Origin: Leptospira biflexa serovar Patoc strain 'Patoc 1 (Paris)'
Lineage (GTDB): Bacteria; Spirochaetota; Leptospiria; Leptospirales; Leptospiraceae
Direction of reading: 5' to 3'
DNA length: 64,000 bases
Assembly: GCF_000017685.1 (NCBI RefSeq)
Contig: NC_010602.1
Location: 930,001 to 994,000 of the forward strand
In this document: positions 47,669 to 57,500 of the stretch, in pieces
How positions within the stretch are numbered: position 1 is the stretch's first letter
Layout: the number at the start of each line of letters is the position of its first letter
Notes under the pieces: model-generated
Seen by the model: the letters and a program-made list of their open reading frames with translations, nothing else
Told to the model about the DNA's origin: nothing
Database searches by the model: none
Position numbers and translations under genes: made by a program

Positions 47669-48142
47669 GTGCTCATCGGATTTGTACTGGGATTTGCAAT
47701 CCTTGGGGCCATCATAAGCGCCGTCTGTGGATTTTTAGTAGGAAACCGCATTGGTTATATTTTCTTTGTCTCGCTGATCTCGACATTTGCGTTTGGTGGA
47801 CTTGGGTTTGGAATTTTTAGTGTCCTGCAAAAGAAAGTCCCTGAATTTTTAGAGTTTTTATCCACATTTTCCATTGGTGGTTTTGGTGGAGAAGGTCATG
47901 CAGATGACTTTGATCACGACCATGCCGGTATGGAATCTTCTTCGGCAACGGGAACTTCCTCTGATGACTATGGAGTGCAACCGATGGGTGACGCTGCCAT
48001 GGATGCCAAACTTGCGATGGCGAAGTCAGGTAAATTTGGAGACCATATCATAGTGGATAAAATTGCGATCAAAAACGAGCCAAAACTCATGGCCGAGGCC
48101 ATTCGCACCATGATGGCAAAGGATGACCCACAAGAGGGCTGA
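47669..48142 (+). CDS. two-helix membrane protein of the flhF-fliA operon, unknown function
   Basis: GTG start directly after the flhG stop, with GGAGG 11 bases upstream. The 157 residues have two membrane helices (about 1-25 and 30-52), a Gly-rich turn, then a negatively charged linker with a HADDFDHDHAG stretch and a C-terminal helical region (about 105-157). The His/Asp stretch could bind metal. It lies between flhG and fliA and is probably co-expressed with them; no family is recognised. Confidence 0.65.
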   Translation: MLIGFVLGFAILGAIISAVCGFLVGNRIGYIFFVSLISTFAFGGLGFGIFSVLQKKVPEFLEFLSTFSIGGFGGEGHADDFDHDHAGMESSSATGTSSDDYGVQPMGDAAMDAKLAMAKSGKFGDHIIVDKIAIKNEPKLMAEAIRTMMAKDDPQEG

Positions 48143-48218
48143 AAAATTACTGTTTTTAGAGGACATAAGAAAAAATCCTCTTGTAATTTTCATTTCTTTA
48201 CGATTTATAAAGTAAAGA
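48143..48218 (+). promoter_or_regulatory. tandem stem-loops and promoter-like boxes ahead of fliA
   Basis: AAAATTAC (48143-48150) pairs with GTAATTTT (48183-48190), enclosing a second stem AGAGGA (48158-48163) with TCCTCT (48176-48181). A further perfect 7-base hairpin follows, TCTTTAC (48195-48201) with GTAAAGA (48212-48218). TTGTAA (48181-48186) and TATAAA (48206-48211) could be promoter boxes with 19-base spacing, or TTTATA with 17. No clear ribosome site precedes the fliA ATG at 48240. Confidence 0.5.
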
Positions 48219-48239
48219 GATCCCGTACCCTGGTTCCCA

Positions 48240-49040
48240 ATGTCAAGATTGCTAGACAAATACAATCAGTTTGATGAGACAGATCTTTGGAAACAATACC
48301 GTGTCAAAAAGGACGCGGAAATCCGAAGTTATCTTGTTGAAAAATATTCACCTCTCGTCAAACACGTGGCCGGGCGGATTGCGATCGGAATGCCACAAAA
48401 TGTGGAATTTGAAGACCTCGTCAGTTATGGCGTCTTTGGTCTGTTAGATGCCATTGAAAAGTTTGACCCTTCCCGCGAAATTAAATTCAAAACCTATGCG
48501 ATGACTCGTATCCGTGGGTCCATCTTTGATGAACTCCGCAGTGTGGATTGGATCCCAAGGTCCATCCGCCAAAAGGCAAAACAACTCGAAAACATCATTG
48601 CCATGCTTGAGAACAAAGAGGGCAAAAAAGTCGATGATGAAGAGATTGCCAAAGAACTTGGCGTCTCCATGGAAGAATACAATTCCCTCCTTGCCAAACT
48701 CTCTGGAACCTCACTTGTTTCACTGAATGACATTTGGTTTCTCGGAGATGAGAACGATGAAGTTTCCTTTATGGAAACATTAGAGTCTCCGATGAATATG
48801 AACCCAGACAATATCATCGAAAAAGAAGAAATCAAAAACGTCATTGTCGAAGCCATCCAGTCATTGCCTGAAAAGGAAAAAAAAGTCATCGTCCTCTATT
48901 ACTATGAAGACCTGACCTTAAAAGAGATTGGGGAAGTATTGGAAGTCACAGAATCACGTATCTCTCAACTCCACACCAAAGCTGTCGCAAGGCTTCGTAG
49001 CAAACTTTCCAAAGTCAAATCAGCGATCCAAAAAAGGTAA
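48240..49040 (+). CDS. fliA: flagellar sigma factor sigma-28
   Basis: FliA directs RNA polymerase to late flagellar and chemotaxis promoters. The 266 residues contain region 2 ([34 protein letters not shown], about residues 60-92), region 3 (about 115-165) and region 4 with [30 protein letters not shown] (about 220-250). The order of regions and length match sigma-28 (WhiG/FliA). It sits in the flhF-flhG operon behind a structured leader that lacks a clear ribosome site. Confidence 0.95.
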   Translation: MSRLLDKYNQFDETDLWKQYRVKKDAEIRSYLVEKYSPLVKHVAGRIAIGMPQNVEFEDLVSYGVFGLLDAIEKFDPSREIKFKTYAMTRIRGSIFDELRSVDWIPRSIRQKAKQLENIIAMLENKEGKKVDDEEIAKELGVSMEEYNSLLAKLSGTSLVSLNDIWFLGDENDEVSFMETLESPMNMNPDNIIEKEEIKNVIVEAIQSLPEKEKKVIVLYYYEDLTLKEIGEVLEVTESRISQLHTKAVARLRSKLSKVKSAIQKR

Positions 49041-49046
49041 TCGGCC

Positions 49047-51038
49047 ATGTCTCTCACGGAATTTCTTACAGAGGAACTAAAAGAGTTCGATCGTAAGGAA
49101 AAAGAACAAGTGGAAGTCATTGCCGATACCATCGAAGAGTGTTTGGCAATTGCTTCGAGTCACCTTGGTCGTAAGGTCCACGAAATCGATTATACAGTTT
49201 TAAAACGTGGGAAAAAATCCTTATTTTTTTCAGAACCATACCATATCCGAGCCTCAGTCATCCCTGATGATATGTTACTTGATGAACTCAGTTTGTTGGA
49301 TGAGCACCTAACAGGCGGTAGTGGAAAATTAGTTTCCAAAGAATTAAAAGACCTTGTCACACCGAAAAATAAAGACGGCCGAGTGGTTGTCAAAATTTAC
49401 AGAACGGGTGTGTTTTTAACTGTTTACCCTCCTTCAGGTGAAGGCCTTGAGATGGCGATGGCGGATGTTTCCAAAAAACTTTCGTTTCGCGGTGTTGCGG
49501 GAGTCGATCAAAATCTCATCAATAAAATCCTCAAAGAGAAAAAAGGGGAACCAGTCCTCATTTCCAACCAAAAACCAAAACCAGGCAATGACTCCAGTTG
49601 TAATGTGGAGATTGCACAGGAAAATATGCGTGCCTTTGTCACCGTATTCCCCGCAAGACCTGGTGGTCGTGACTTAGAAGTTTCCGACATCGTAGCCGCT
49701 CTGAAAGGGATGGGTGTGGCGCATGGACTCAAAGAAGATGATATCCGAAAAGCATTAGATGAGGAAGTTCAAAATAAACCATTCATAGGGGCTGAAGGTG
49801 ATTTCCCAGTGAATGGGAAAAATGCAGAAATCAAATACTATGTCCGCACTGAGAAAAAAATCAATTTCAAAGAGGACCAATCGGGTCGTGTGGATTACAA
49901 AGATTTGGATATGATCGAAAACGTTGTCGTAGGACAATTGTTAGCCGAGAAGATCCCTGCCGAAAAAGGAAAGTTTGGACGAAATTTGTTTGGTATGGTG
50001 TTACCTGCCAAAGACGGACTCGATACCGAACTCAAACAAGGAAAAGGAACCATTCTTTCCGAAGACAAAATGCGACTCACTGCTGAGGTCAATGGACAGG
50101 TGTTATACGCTGCGGGAAGGCTCTCTGTGGAGACCGTCTACCGTATCAATGGAGATGTAGGAGTTAGGACAGGAAATGTTACCTTCCTTGGTTCCATCAT
50201 CATCACAGGAAACGTGGAAGACAATTACTCTGTCAAAGCCGCAGGCAATATTGAAATTTATGGAACAGTCCAAAAAGCCATTGTGGAAGCTGATGGTGAC
50301 ATCATTGTGCGCCAAGGGGTCACTGGCCGCGAAGAGGCACGGATTGAGTCCACTGGTGGGAACATAGTCGCTAAGTTCATCCAGAATGCGACCTGCATCA
50401 CAGAAAAAGACATCATTGTCCAAGAAGGGATCTTACATTCCCATTTGATGGCTGGGGGTAAAATTTCCTGTAAAGGGAAACGGGGCCAAATTGTAGGGGG
50501 AACCATCCAAGCAGCCCAACTCATCTCGGCTAAGATCATCGGTTCCCAGGCAAACCCACAAACCGACCTCATCGTAGGAAATAATCCTAAAATTTTGAAA
50601 CAGATCAGTGAGTTTGAAGAGAAAAAGAAAGAAAACCAAGACAAACTCGACCAACTCACAAAAACCATGCGCACCCTAAAAGCGCGTAAGGATGCTGATC
50701 CTGCCAGTTTCACTGCCGAACAAGATGCTCATTTGCAGAAATTGGAAGCAGGGACCAAAAAACTCGAAAAACGGATCGCCGAAGCCACAAAAGACATCCA
50801 AACCCTCACTGAATATATGGACGAACAGGCCGCCACAGGTCGCATTTCGGTCGAAAAGACCATTTTCCCAGGAGTTACCATCCGGATCCGCAATGCGGAG
50901 TTCAAACTGCGCCATGAGACGAAAGCCAAGACCTTTTATGAAGAAGAGTCCCAGGTACGTAGTGCGCCTTACGAAGACCCAGATGAAACAAAAAATGACT
51001 GGAGAAAAAAGAGAGGGCGTGGTAAGTCTAAGAACTAG
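49047..51038 (+). CDS. FapA-like DUF342 protein with Jag-N-type start
   Basis: The 663-residue protein has an N-terminal Jag_N-like domain (about 10-60; [18 protein letters not shown]), a FapA N-terminal region with repeats, a central right-handed beta-helix (about 330-510; many short VxAxGNIxI rungs) and a C-terminal coiled coil (about 515-600) with a basic tail. It is in the DUF342/FapA family, implicated in flagellar or cell-shape assembly in other bacteria. It starts 6 bases after fliA and the run continues downstream. Confidence 0.85.
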   Translation: MSLTEFLTEELKEFDRKEKEQVEVIADTIEECLAIASSHLGRKVHEIDYTVLKRGKKSLFFSEPYHIRASVIPDDMLLDELSLLDEHLTGGSGKLVSKELKDLVTPKNKDGRVVVKIYRTGVFLTVYPPSGEGLEMAMADVSKKLSFRGVAGVDQNLINKILKEKKGEPVLISNQKPKPGNDSSCNVEIAQENMRAFVTVFPARPGGRDLEVSDIVAALKGMGVAHGLKEDDIRKALDEEVQNKPFIGAEGDFPVNGKNAEIKYYVRTEKKINFKEDQSGRVDYKDLDMIENVVVGQLLAEKIPAEKGKFGRNLFGMVLPAKDGLDTELKQGKGTILSEDKMRLTAEVNGQVLYAAGRLSVETVYRINGDVGVRTGNVTFLGSIIITGNVEDNYSVKAAGNIEIYGTVQKAIVEADGDIIVRQGVTGREEARIESTGGNIVAKFIQNATCITEKDIIVQEGILHSHLMAGGKISCKGKRGQIVGGTIQAAQLISAKIIGSQANPQTDLIVGNNPKILKQISEFEEKKKENQDKLDQLTKTMRTLKARKDADPASFTAEQDAHLQKLEAGTKKLEKRIAEATKDIQTLTEYMDEQAATGRISVEKTIFPGVTIRIRNAEFKLRHETKAKTFYEEESQVRSAPYEDPDETKNDWRKKRGRGKSKN

Positions 51039-51049
51039 GAGGGAGCCAG

Positions 51050-51340
51050 ATGATACTCAACGAAAACTTTGCCAGTATCGCCCACCACTACGATTTTGCA
51101 CGTAGGGCTCAGGCTGAAAATCCCTTCACCCACCAAAACCAGGTGGTGGAATTGCAAAAGGTTGTGATCCAAACACAAAACCGAGCCCAAACAGTACCTG
51201 ACACGAAATCAGGGTACCAGGGTTCGGCGGCAAAACCGAAACAAGACAAAGAAAATTCGGTATTTGCTTATTCCAAAGAGGGGATTATTTACAATCGACC
51301 TAGTTTGGATCGTGGATCTCGTTTTGATTCAAAAGCTTAA
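51050..51340 (+). CDS. small hydrophilic protein, unknown function
   Basis: A 96-residue protein with a strong AGGAGGG site 6 bases ahead of the ATG and 11 bases after the FapA-like gene. It has no signal peptide or membrane segment; it is rich in Gln, Asn and basic residues and ends in a Tyr/Arg/Asp-rich segment (YNRPSLDRGSRF). No family is recognised. Its place in the flagellar operon suggests a small partner of the neighbours, but this is inference. Confidence 0.65.
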   Translation: MILNENFASIAHHYDFARRAQAENPFTHQNQVVELQKVVIQTQNRAQTVPDTKSGYQGSAAKPKQDKENSVFAYSKEGIIYNRPSLDRGSRFDSKA

Positions 51341-51385
51341 TTTTTTCTACGGAATGTTGTTGGAAATGTTCTTTAGGAGAAACAT

Positions 51386-52267
51386 ATGGAGCTTTTTTCT
51401 CTCGTATTAATCAATTTATTATTCTGTGGGATGATGTATGTCTTCATCTCAGTCAAAGTTCAAAAAGCGGTTAGCGAATACTATGATAAAAAACTGAATC
51501 GGGCCATCGACCTCGCCACACAAGAAACCATACGCGAGTTAGATGCCACGGTCACCATTATTGAATCAAAGATGGTCGCTTTACGTTCGATGATGGAAAA
51601 AGGGGAGGCTTTGGTAAAAGAATTCAAACATTACCAGAACCAAGGGATGTCCATGAAATCGGAGTTAGTTTCCGAAGCGCCACCCATTGAGAAAGAAGAA
51701 CCAATACTCGATATCAAAGAACAAAGAACAGGGATCGGAAAAATTTACCAAGCAAACCAAATCCCCGTTCCTTTGGATGAAGCGGAAACAACGGAAGGGG
51801 CAGTGAACCAAGCCTTTGGAAAATTGGGTAAAGCAGTCAAAGGAATGTTGGGAATGGAAACATTGAATTCTCCATCTAAAGAGGCATTCGACAATGTTGA
51901 GGTTCCAACGTTCCAACCTAAGATGAATTATACGGTAGGTGGGAATCCTTTCACAGAAGAAAAACCTACCGAAGCCATTCGAAATGAAATGGTAGAAGGA
52001 ACAAAAAAACGAGACTTCCTAAATGAAGTTTCAAAAGCAAATGATCCTGCTTTTGCTTCCTACCAAAGGATGAATTTGGACAAAGTGGAATTTTCGATTG
52101 AATCTGCTTTGGAAGAATTACCAACATCGGCGACAAAAATTGATAAAGTTGTCCACCTCATCAAAAAAGGATACAAACACGACGAAATCTCCGAAGCTAT
52201 GAATATAGGAATCCATGAAATTCATTTGATCGAAACGATTCGACTTGATCGATCCAGAAGAATCTAA
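51386..52267 (+). CDS. membrane-anchored DUF6115-like protein
   Basis: The 293 residues have one N-terminal membrane helix (about 5-24), a coiled coil (about 28-85), an acidic linker, and a C-terminal helix-turn-helix-like module (VVHLIKKGYKHDEISEAMNIGIHEIHLIETI, about residues 253-283), the pattern seen in DUF6115/DUF2802 proteins next to flagellar genes. A clear AGGAG site precedes the ATG. The next gene, remA, is 12 bases away. It is probably a membrane-tethered helical protein of the flagellar or cell-shape group. Confidence 0.75.
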   Translation: MELFSLVLINLLFCGMMYVFISVKVQKAVSEYYDKKLNRAIDLATQETIRELDATVTIIESKMVALRSMMEKGEALVKEFKHYQNQGMSMKSELVSEAPPIEKEEPILDIKEQRTGIGKIYQANQIPVPLDEAETTEGAVNQAFGKLGKAVKGMLGMETLNSPSKEAFDNVEVPTFQPKMNYTVGGNPFTEEKPTEAIRNEMVEGTKKRDFLNEVSKANDPAFASYQRMNLDKVEFSIESALEELPTSATKIDKVVHLIKKGYKHDEISEAMNIGIHEIHLIETIRLDRSRRI

Positions 52268-52279
52268 AAATATGTTTCC

Positions 52280-52564
52280 ATGTCTTCGTTTCCGGTTCTC
52301 AATGTAGGATTCTCGAATGTTGTCTTTGTTTCGAAGATTCTGACCATTTTACTGGCAGACTCCGCGGGAGCAAAACGACTGAGAACAGAAGCAAAATCAG
52401 AAAATCGATTGATTGATGCGACTTGTGGTCGTAAAACTAGATCGGTTCTCGTCTTGGAATCAGGCCATATCCTCCTCTCTGCGATTCGACCAGAAAGTTT
52501 GTCCAAACGATTGGAAACAGGGGACAACCACATTGGAGAAGGGGAAGAGGAGTCGGAAGATTGA
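52280..52564 (+). CDS. RemA/DUF370 family DNA-binding regulator
   Basis: The 94-residue protein matches the RemA family closely: [56 protein letters not shown]. RemA binds DNA as a multimer through basic loop residues; the loop here is GRKTR (Arg51, Lys52, Arg54), and the corresponding Bacillus loop is GRRTR. In Bacillus RemA sits beside gmk and activates matrix genes. Here it also precedes gmk and overlaps it by 4 bases. The C-terminal tail is acidic. Role in this organism is inferred; matrix genes are not obvious in the window. Confidence 0.88.
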
Positions 52565-53124
52565 AAGCTGTCCCGAATTTATATATCATTTCCTCGGTGG
52601 CTGGTGGTGGGAAATCGACCATCATCCAAGCACTCTTAAAAGAAAACCCTGAGTTTTATTTTTCGATCTCGTGTACAACACGTGACCCAAGGCCTGGGGA
52701 TGAGGAAGGAAAAACATATTACTTTTTAACCATACCTGAATTCCAAAAAAAAATTGCCGATGGTGAATTTTACGAATGGGCTGAAGTCCATGGCAATTAT
52801 TACGGAACACCAAAGGCTCCCATTTTAGATGCCATAAAGGAACACCGAGTGGCACTTATGGATTTAGATGTCCAAGGAGCCAAATCAGTCAAACAACTAA
52901 GGCCTGAGTCGGTTACCATTTTTATCGAACCACCAAGCCGGGAAATTTGGATTGAGAGACTCATCAGACGAGGGACGGATTCCAAAACGAGTATCGAAAA
53001 ACGGATAGAAAATGGGATCATCGAATTAGATGAAGCACCTAGCTTTGATTATGTGGTCATAAATGATCGCTTAGAAGATGCCATTACTGAAGTAAAGGCC
53101 ATCCTTTGTGGAACCAAATCATAA
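52561..53124 (+). CDS. gmk: guanylate kinase
   Basis: Gmk phosphorylates GMP to GDP. The TTG at 52561 overlaps the remA stop as TTGA, and the 187-residue protein has the GMP-binding [19 protein letters not shown], the [11 protein letters not shown] strand and the C-terminal lid [10 protein letters not shown]. The P-loop reads [10 protein letters not shown] (Lys18), with Val in place of the usual Pro, a mild deviation. Length is slightly below the common 205-residue form. The remA-gmk order is the same as in Firmicutes. Confidence 0.94.
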
Positions 53125-53194
53125 GAATCAATTCATAATTCTGATTTGGGACATCGTATCACTTGGATCAATACCGATGTAAAAACACTTTCTC

Positions 53195-53845
53195 TTACGG
53201 CTCTTCGTTTTCCTCATCGATACTTTTGCCGTAGCTGGGAACATTTTTAGCACCGGCATCCAACCATTTGTTGGATATTACGGACCTTCGTTCTGCAGGG
53301 AATAAGGTGAGTAAGTAGGTTGTAATGGTTTGCCTTCCTTCTTCTTCTGCATCTTTGTCCATTTGTTCAAAGACCTCAATGATGTCATAATCAGGCCAGT
53401 TGATGAGCATGTCTCTTGCCGATTCAGGTGGCATGTTAGCCACTTTGTTTGCGAGTACTTTTACTTTTTCAGCGCGAGCATTTTCTTTTTTGGCTTTTTC
53501 AGCCATTTCTTTTTCTTTTCTTTGGATTCCTTCTTTAAGTTCCTCTAACCGTTCTTTATCGGCGTTGAGGGAGGAAGATTTTTCTTCTAACTCACGTTTC
53601 ATTTGTTCCAACTCTTCGCGGTCAGCAATCAGTCTTTCTTTTGCTTTTTCCATTTCCAGTTTTTCCAATTCGGTTGGAGAAAGTAGGTCTTGGTTCACAA
53701 GGCCTGCTTGTTTTTTTAGGAAGGGTAAGTAGTCTTCAGCGTTTATGACTTGGAAGTAGTCAAAAACAAAAAATCCAATTGCGATAAGGAAAAAAATTAA
53801 TACAATCAAAAAGAAGGATCTTGTGTTGTCTGTTACGCTTGCCAT
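53195..53845 (-). CDS. flbB: flagellar collar protein FlbB
   Basis: FlbB builds the periplasmic collar of spirochetal flagella. The 216 residues have one membrane helix (about 11-30), a coiled coil (about 55-135; long Glu/Lys heptads) and a C-terminal MgtE-N-like domain (about 140-205) with MPPESARDMLINWPDYDIIEVFEQMD. This structure is typical of FlbB in spirochetes. It begins exactly at the last base of the fliJ gene (1-base overlap), as in the Borrelia fliI-fliJ-flbB run. Confidence 0.85.
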   Translation of the reverse strand: MASVTDNTRSFFLIVLIFFLIAIGFFVFDYFQVINAEDYLPFLKKQAGLVNQDLLSPTELEKLEMEKAKERLIADREELEQMKRELEEKSSSLNADKERLEELKEGIQRKEKEMAEKAKKENARAEKVKVLANKVANMPPESARDMLINWPDYDIIEVFEQMDKDAEEEGRQTITTYLLTLFPAERRSVISNKWLDAGAKNVPSYGKSIDEENEEP

Positions 53846-54444
53846 TATGGTTTGCCTTGTCCTAAATAATATTTTTCATAAAAATCGCGGAGAGTTTTAA
53901 AATCAGATGCGAGTTCGTCTCCACCATCTTCTCTGTTTAAAATTTTGAAAGTTCTTGGGATTTTTTTGGAATGTTTTGAGCCGTAACTTTCTAAAGAATC
54001 AAATAATGTTTGTTTGCTTAATTGGAAATTGAATTCTTCTACTTCCCTTCGTTCCATACGATTTCGTTTTTTTTTCCATTCTAAAAAACGTTTGTCTTTT
54101 AAGACTTCGATGACTTTTTTATTCATCCTTGCCACCATCACATCTTTCCGAACTAAATTGACCTCTTCTGTTTGGTTTTGAATTCTATGGTCTAATTCTT
54201 CGTTACGTCGGATGAGGCCTTTGATGTATTGTTCGATGGAAAGGTAGTCTGATAAACTGGTTCCCACTTGGGCAGAAGAAAGGATGGCATCGTAAGATGA
54301 TTGGATTTCTGTTTCGTTATTTTCTTTTTCGGAAATGAGAGCATTCAGTTTGGAAACCACAAGGGACAGACGGCGGATCTCTTCCTCTTCCTTCATGCCT
54401 CGTAGTTTTAAAACCGTTTCCAAACTAAACCGAAATCGTTTCAC
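53845..54444 (-). CDS. fliJ: flagellar export chaperone FliJ
   Basis: FliJ is an all-helical coiled coil that links FliI ATPase activity and export-gate function. The 199 residues begin MKRFRFSLETVLKLRGMKEEEE, the standard FliJ start, and continue as a coiled coil with conserved LKDKRFLEWKKKRNRMERREVEEF near residues 125-150. It is cotranslated with flbB (1-base overlap). Its usual upstream neighbour fliI is present but displaced, because a plus-strand kinase gene lies between them. Confidence 0.85.
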   Translation of the reverse strand: MKRFRFSLETVLKLRGMKEEEEIRRLSLVVSKLNALISEKENNETEIQSSYDAILSSAQVGTSLSDYLSIEQYIKGLIRRNEELDHRIQNQTEEVNLVRKDVMVARMNKKVIEVLKDKRFLEWKKKRNRMERREVEEFNFQLSKQTLFDSLESYGSKHSKKIPRTFKILNREDGGDELASDFKTLRDFYEKYYLGQGKP

Positions 54445-54526
54445 AGCTGTCTATTTCTTCGATTCTAAATAATTTTTGTACTCTTTTTTACTCGTATTTT
54501 TAAAAAAATACGTAAAACTTGGAATA

Positions 54527-57500
54527 TTGTCCCATAAATACTTACAACTGATTGTTTTGCTTTGGAGCCAGGTTTTAGGCTCCTTTTCCCCCGTCTTTGC
54601 CACTCCATTGCATGAGCTCGTGGAAAAAAGTGGCGGAAACCCCATGCATTTGGAAGGGGACTGGGAGTTTTACCCCCGCCAATTTTTATCCGAGTCAGAA
54701 AGAAGAGACTTCCCCTTCCAACACCTAACTGTCCCTGGAATTTGGAACTCGGTGCTTGGATCGGGGGAAGGGTATGGAACCTACCGACTCGTTTTGCAAA
54801 GACCGAAGAATTTAGAAAACGACCAAGTCTTCGGGATCAAAATTTTGGATGTGGCGACTGCCTCTCGGGTGTATTGGAATGGGAAATTTCTTGGAAGTTC
54901 CGGTGTTGTCTCAAAATCGAAAGACCAATCAGACCCGTCTTATGAATTCCAACTTTACCCACTGCCTTGGCAAGAAGGTCCAAACGAACTATTGATTGAA
55001 ATATCCAATTTCCAACATTCCAAAGGAGGGATGTGGGAGCCGCCTTACATAGGTGAGTGGGATCAATTGTATAAGGAAAGCGAAGCTGATCTGGCTTCTT
55101 CCCTTTTCCTTGCGGGATCTGTTTTCATCATAGCTCTCTATCATTTTGGACTTTTTTATTTTCGCCGTACTGACAGGGGCAATTTATTATTTGGTTTTGC
55201 TGCATTACTTTTAGCACTCAGGACTTTATTCACTGGGGAACGATTTGTATTCAATGAACTGGCACCGATCCTCAGTTGGAATGTATGTTTACGGATTGAA
55301 TACTTTACGTTTTATCTCTCCCCATATCTCTTCTTTACATTTTTTAGAGGTTTTTACCCGGATTATTATCCTAAGTGGATGCATCGCTCCCTTCTTTTTC
55401 CGACTTTAGTTTTCATTTCATTTTTACTTTTTTTACCAACACAAATTTATCCAGAACTCAATAGTTATTACCAAATAGTATTTTTGTTTGGAATCCTAAT
55501 GATCTTACAAGGTGTCTTCCGTGCTGCTTACCACAGAAAGGAAAGTGGGTTTTTGTTTTTGGTTGGAATCTCGACTGTGGCAATTGCCGCTTTCGTAGAT
55601 TTGTTAAACGCAAATCAAATTTTTTATTCCGTGGAAGCGATTCCGATTGGGATCTTTGTTTTTATCTTGGTACAATCTTTGACCTTGTCTCGCAGGTTCA
55701 GCCGTGCCTTTTCAGAAGTGGAGACTCTTTCCAAACGATTACTTGCGTTAGACAAACTCAAAGATGAATTTTTAGCCAATACTTCACATGAATTAAAAAC
55801 TCCACTGAATGGGATCATTGGAATCGCAGAATCGATGTTTGATGGGATAGGTGGAAAACTCAACCAAGAACAAAGGCAAAATTTAGGAATGATTGTGAGT
55901 TCCGGGAAACGATTGTCTTCTCTTGTGGATGATATCTTAGATTTTTCCAAAATGAAAAATAGAGATCTGGATTTGGATCTGAAGGCAATCGATCTCCACC
56001 AAATCTGTGACTTTGTCCTTGTGATCTCAAGGCCACTGTATGTGACAAAAAATCTCACGGTAAGAAACAATGTCCCAATCGATTTTCCTCCGATTTTAGG
56101 GGATGAAGCAAGGCTCCAACAAATCCTATTCAATATCATTGGAAATGCCATTAAGTTTACGGAAAAAGGCCGAATTGACGTAAGTGCTGAAATCATCGAA
56201 AAAATGGCTGTGATTTCCATTCGTGATACGGGAATTGGAATTCCCAAAGATAAGTTTGGTGATATCTTTCGATCTTTTGAACAAGTGGATGCCTCCACCA
56301 CACGAAAGTTTGGTGGAACAGGGCTTGGCCTTGCCATCTCCAAACGTTTGGTGGAACTGCACGGAGGTAATATTTGGGTAGAGTCCACACCCGCTGAAGG
56401 TTCTATGTTTTCCTTTTCTCTTCCACTGGCGCGAGAAGGGGAAATCCCAATGGAAAAACCACAATTGAAAAAGTCGGAAATGTGGTTTGGTGGGGATAAT
56501 TTTGAATTTGAGCCGATCGAAGAAACACAAGAGGAATTAGAAGGTGAAAAATTAAGAGTCATTGTTGTCGATGATGAGCCAATCAACAGGCAAGTTTTAA
56601 AAAATCATTTAACTCTCATTGGGTGTGAAGTCAGGGAAGCGGCCAATGGTGTGGATGCAATCCGACTTGTTCGAGATGAAGGCCCTTTTGAACTAATGGT
56701 ATTGGATATCATGATGCCTGGTATGAGCGGATATGATGTTTGTACTGTATTACGTGAGTCTTATTCCTTATACCAACTTCCCATTTTGTTTTTAACTGCT
56801 AAAAATCAAATTGCTGACATCATTGCCGCGCTCGAAGCGGGTGGAAATGATTACCTAGCAAAACCTTTCGACAAACGAGAGTTAATTTCTCGTGCAAAAA
56901 ACCTGATCACTCTTAAAAAAGCAGTCGAAGAACAAAATAAATTCATCGCCATCCAAAACGAATTGGGTTTAGCAAGAAAACTCCAATATTCGATTCTCCC
57001 TGAGGAAGCACCGAATGTTGTTGGGATCAAAACAGAATTTTATTATGAACCAATGGATAGTATTGGTGGAGATTTTTTTGATTTCCATGCAATTTCGGAA
57101 ACAGAGTTAGGTGTTCTCATTGCAGACGTATCGGGTCATGGAATCCCAGCGGCCCTTGTGTCTGCCATGTTAAAGATCGCTTTTTCCACGCAAGTACGAC
57201 TTGCCAAAGAACCTTCTCAACTTTTGAACCAAATCAATTCGACTCTCCTTGGTAAAATGAAAGGTGCCTTTGTCACAGCATCCTATGTGTACATCAATTT
57301 AGAAACAAAGGAAATGATACATGCAAGGTGTGGCCATCCTCCGCTCATCATCAATCGGCGCGGTGAATCGAAGGCAAAACTCAGCATCCCACAAGGAAAG
57401 CTGATTGGTTGGATCCCAGAGCTTGACATCCAAGAAGACCGAATTTCCATCCGATCAGGGGATCGAATTGTATTGTATACGGATGGAATCACTGAAGCAA

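Noticed and set aside
52561..52620. Variant P-loop in guanylate kinase as a loss of function
   Set aside because: The Lys and Ser/Thr are kept, and E. coli Gmk also lacks the first Gly, so this is only a mild deviation.
53151..53180. Terminator between gmk and flbB
   Set aside because: ACATCG and CGATGT can pair only with a bulge and an 11-base loop, and neither side has a T run.
55624..56586. Long minus-strand frame opposite the hybrid kinase
   Set aside because: It is antisense to a fully conserved kinase domain, is Ser/Ile-rich without family features, and has no ribosome site.
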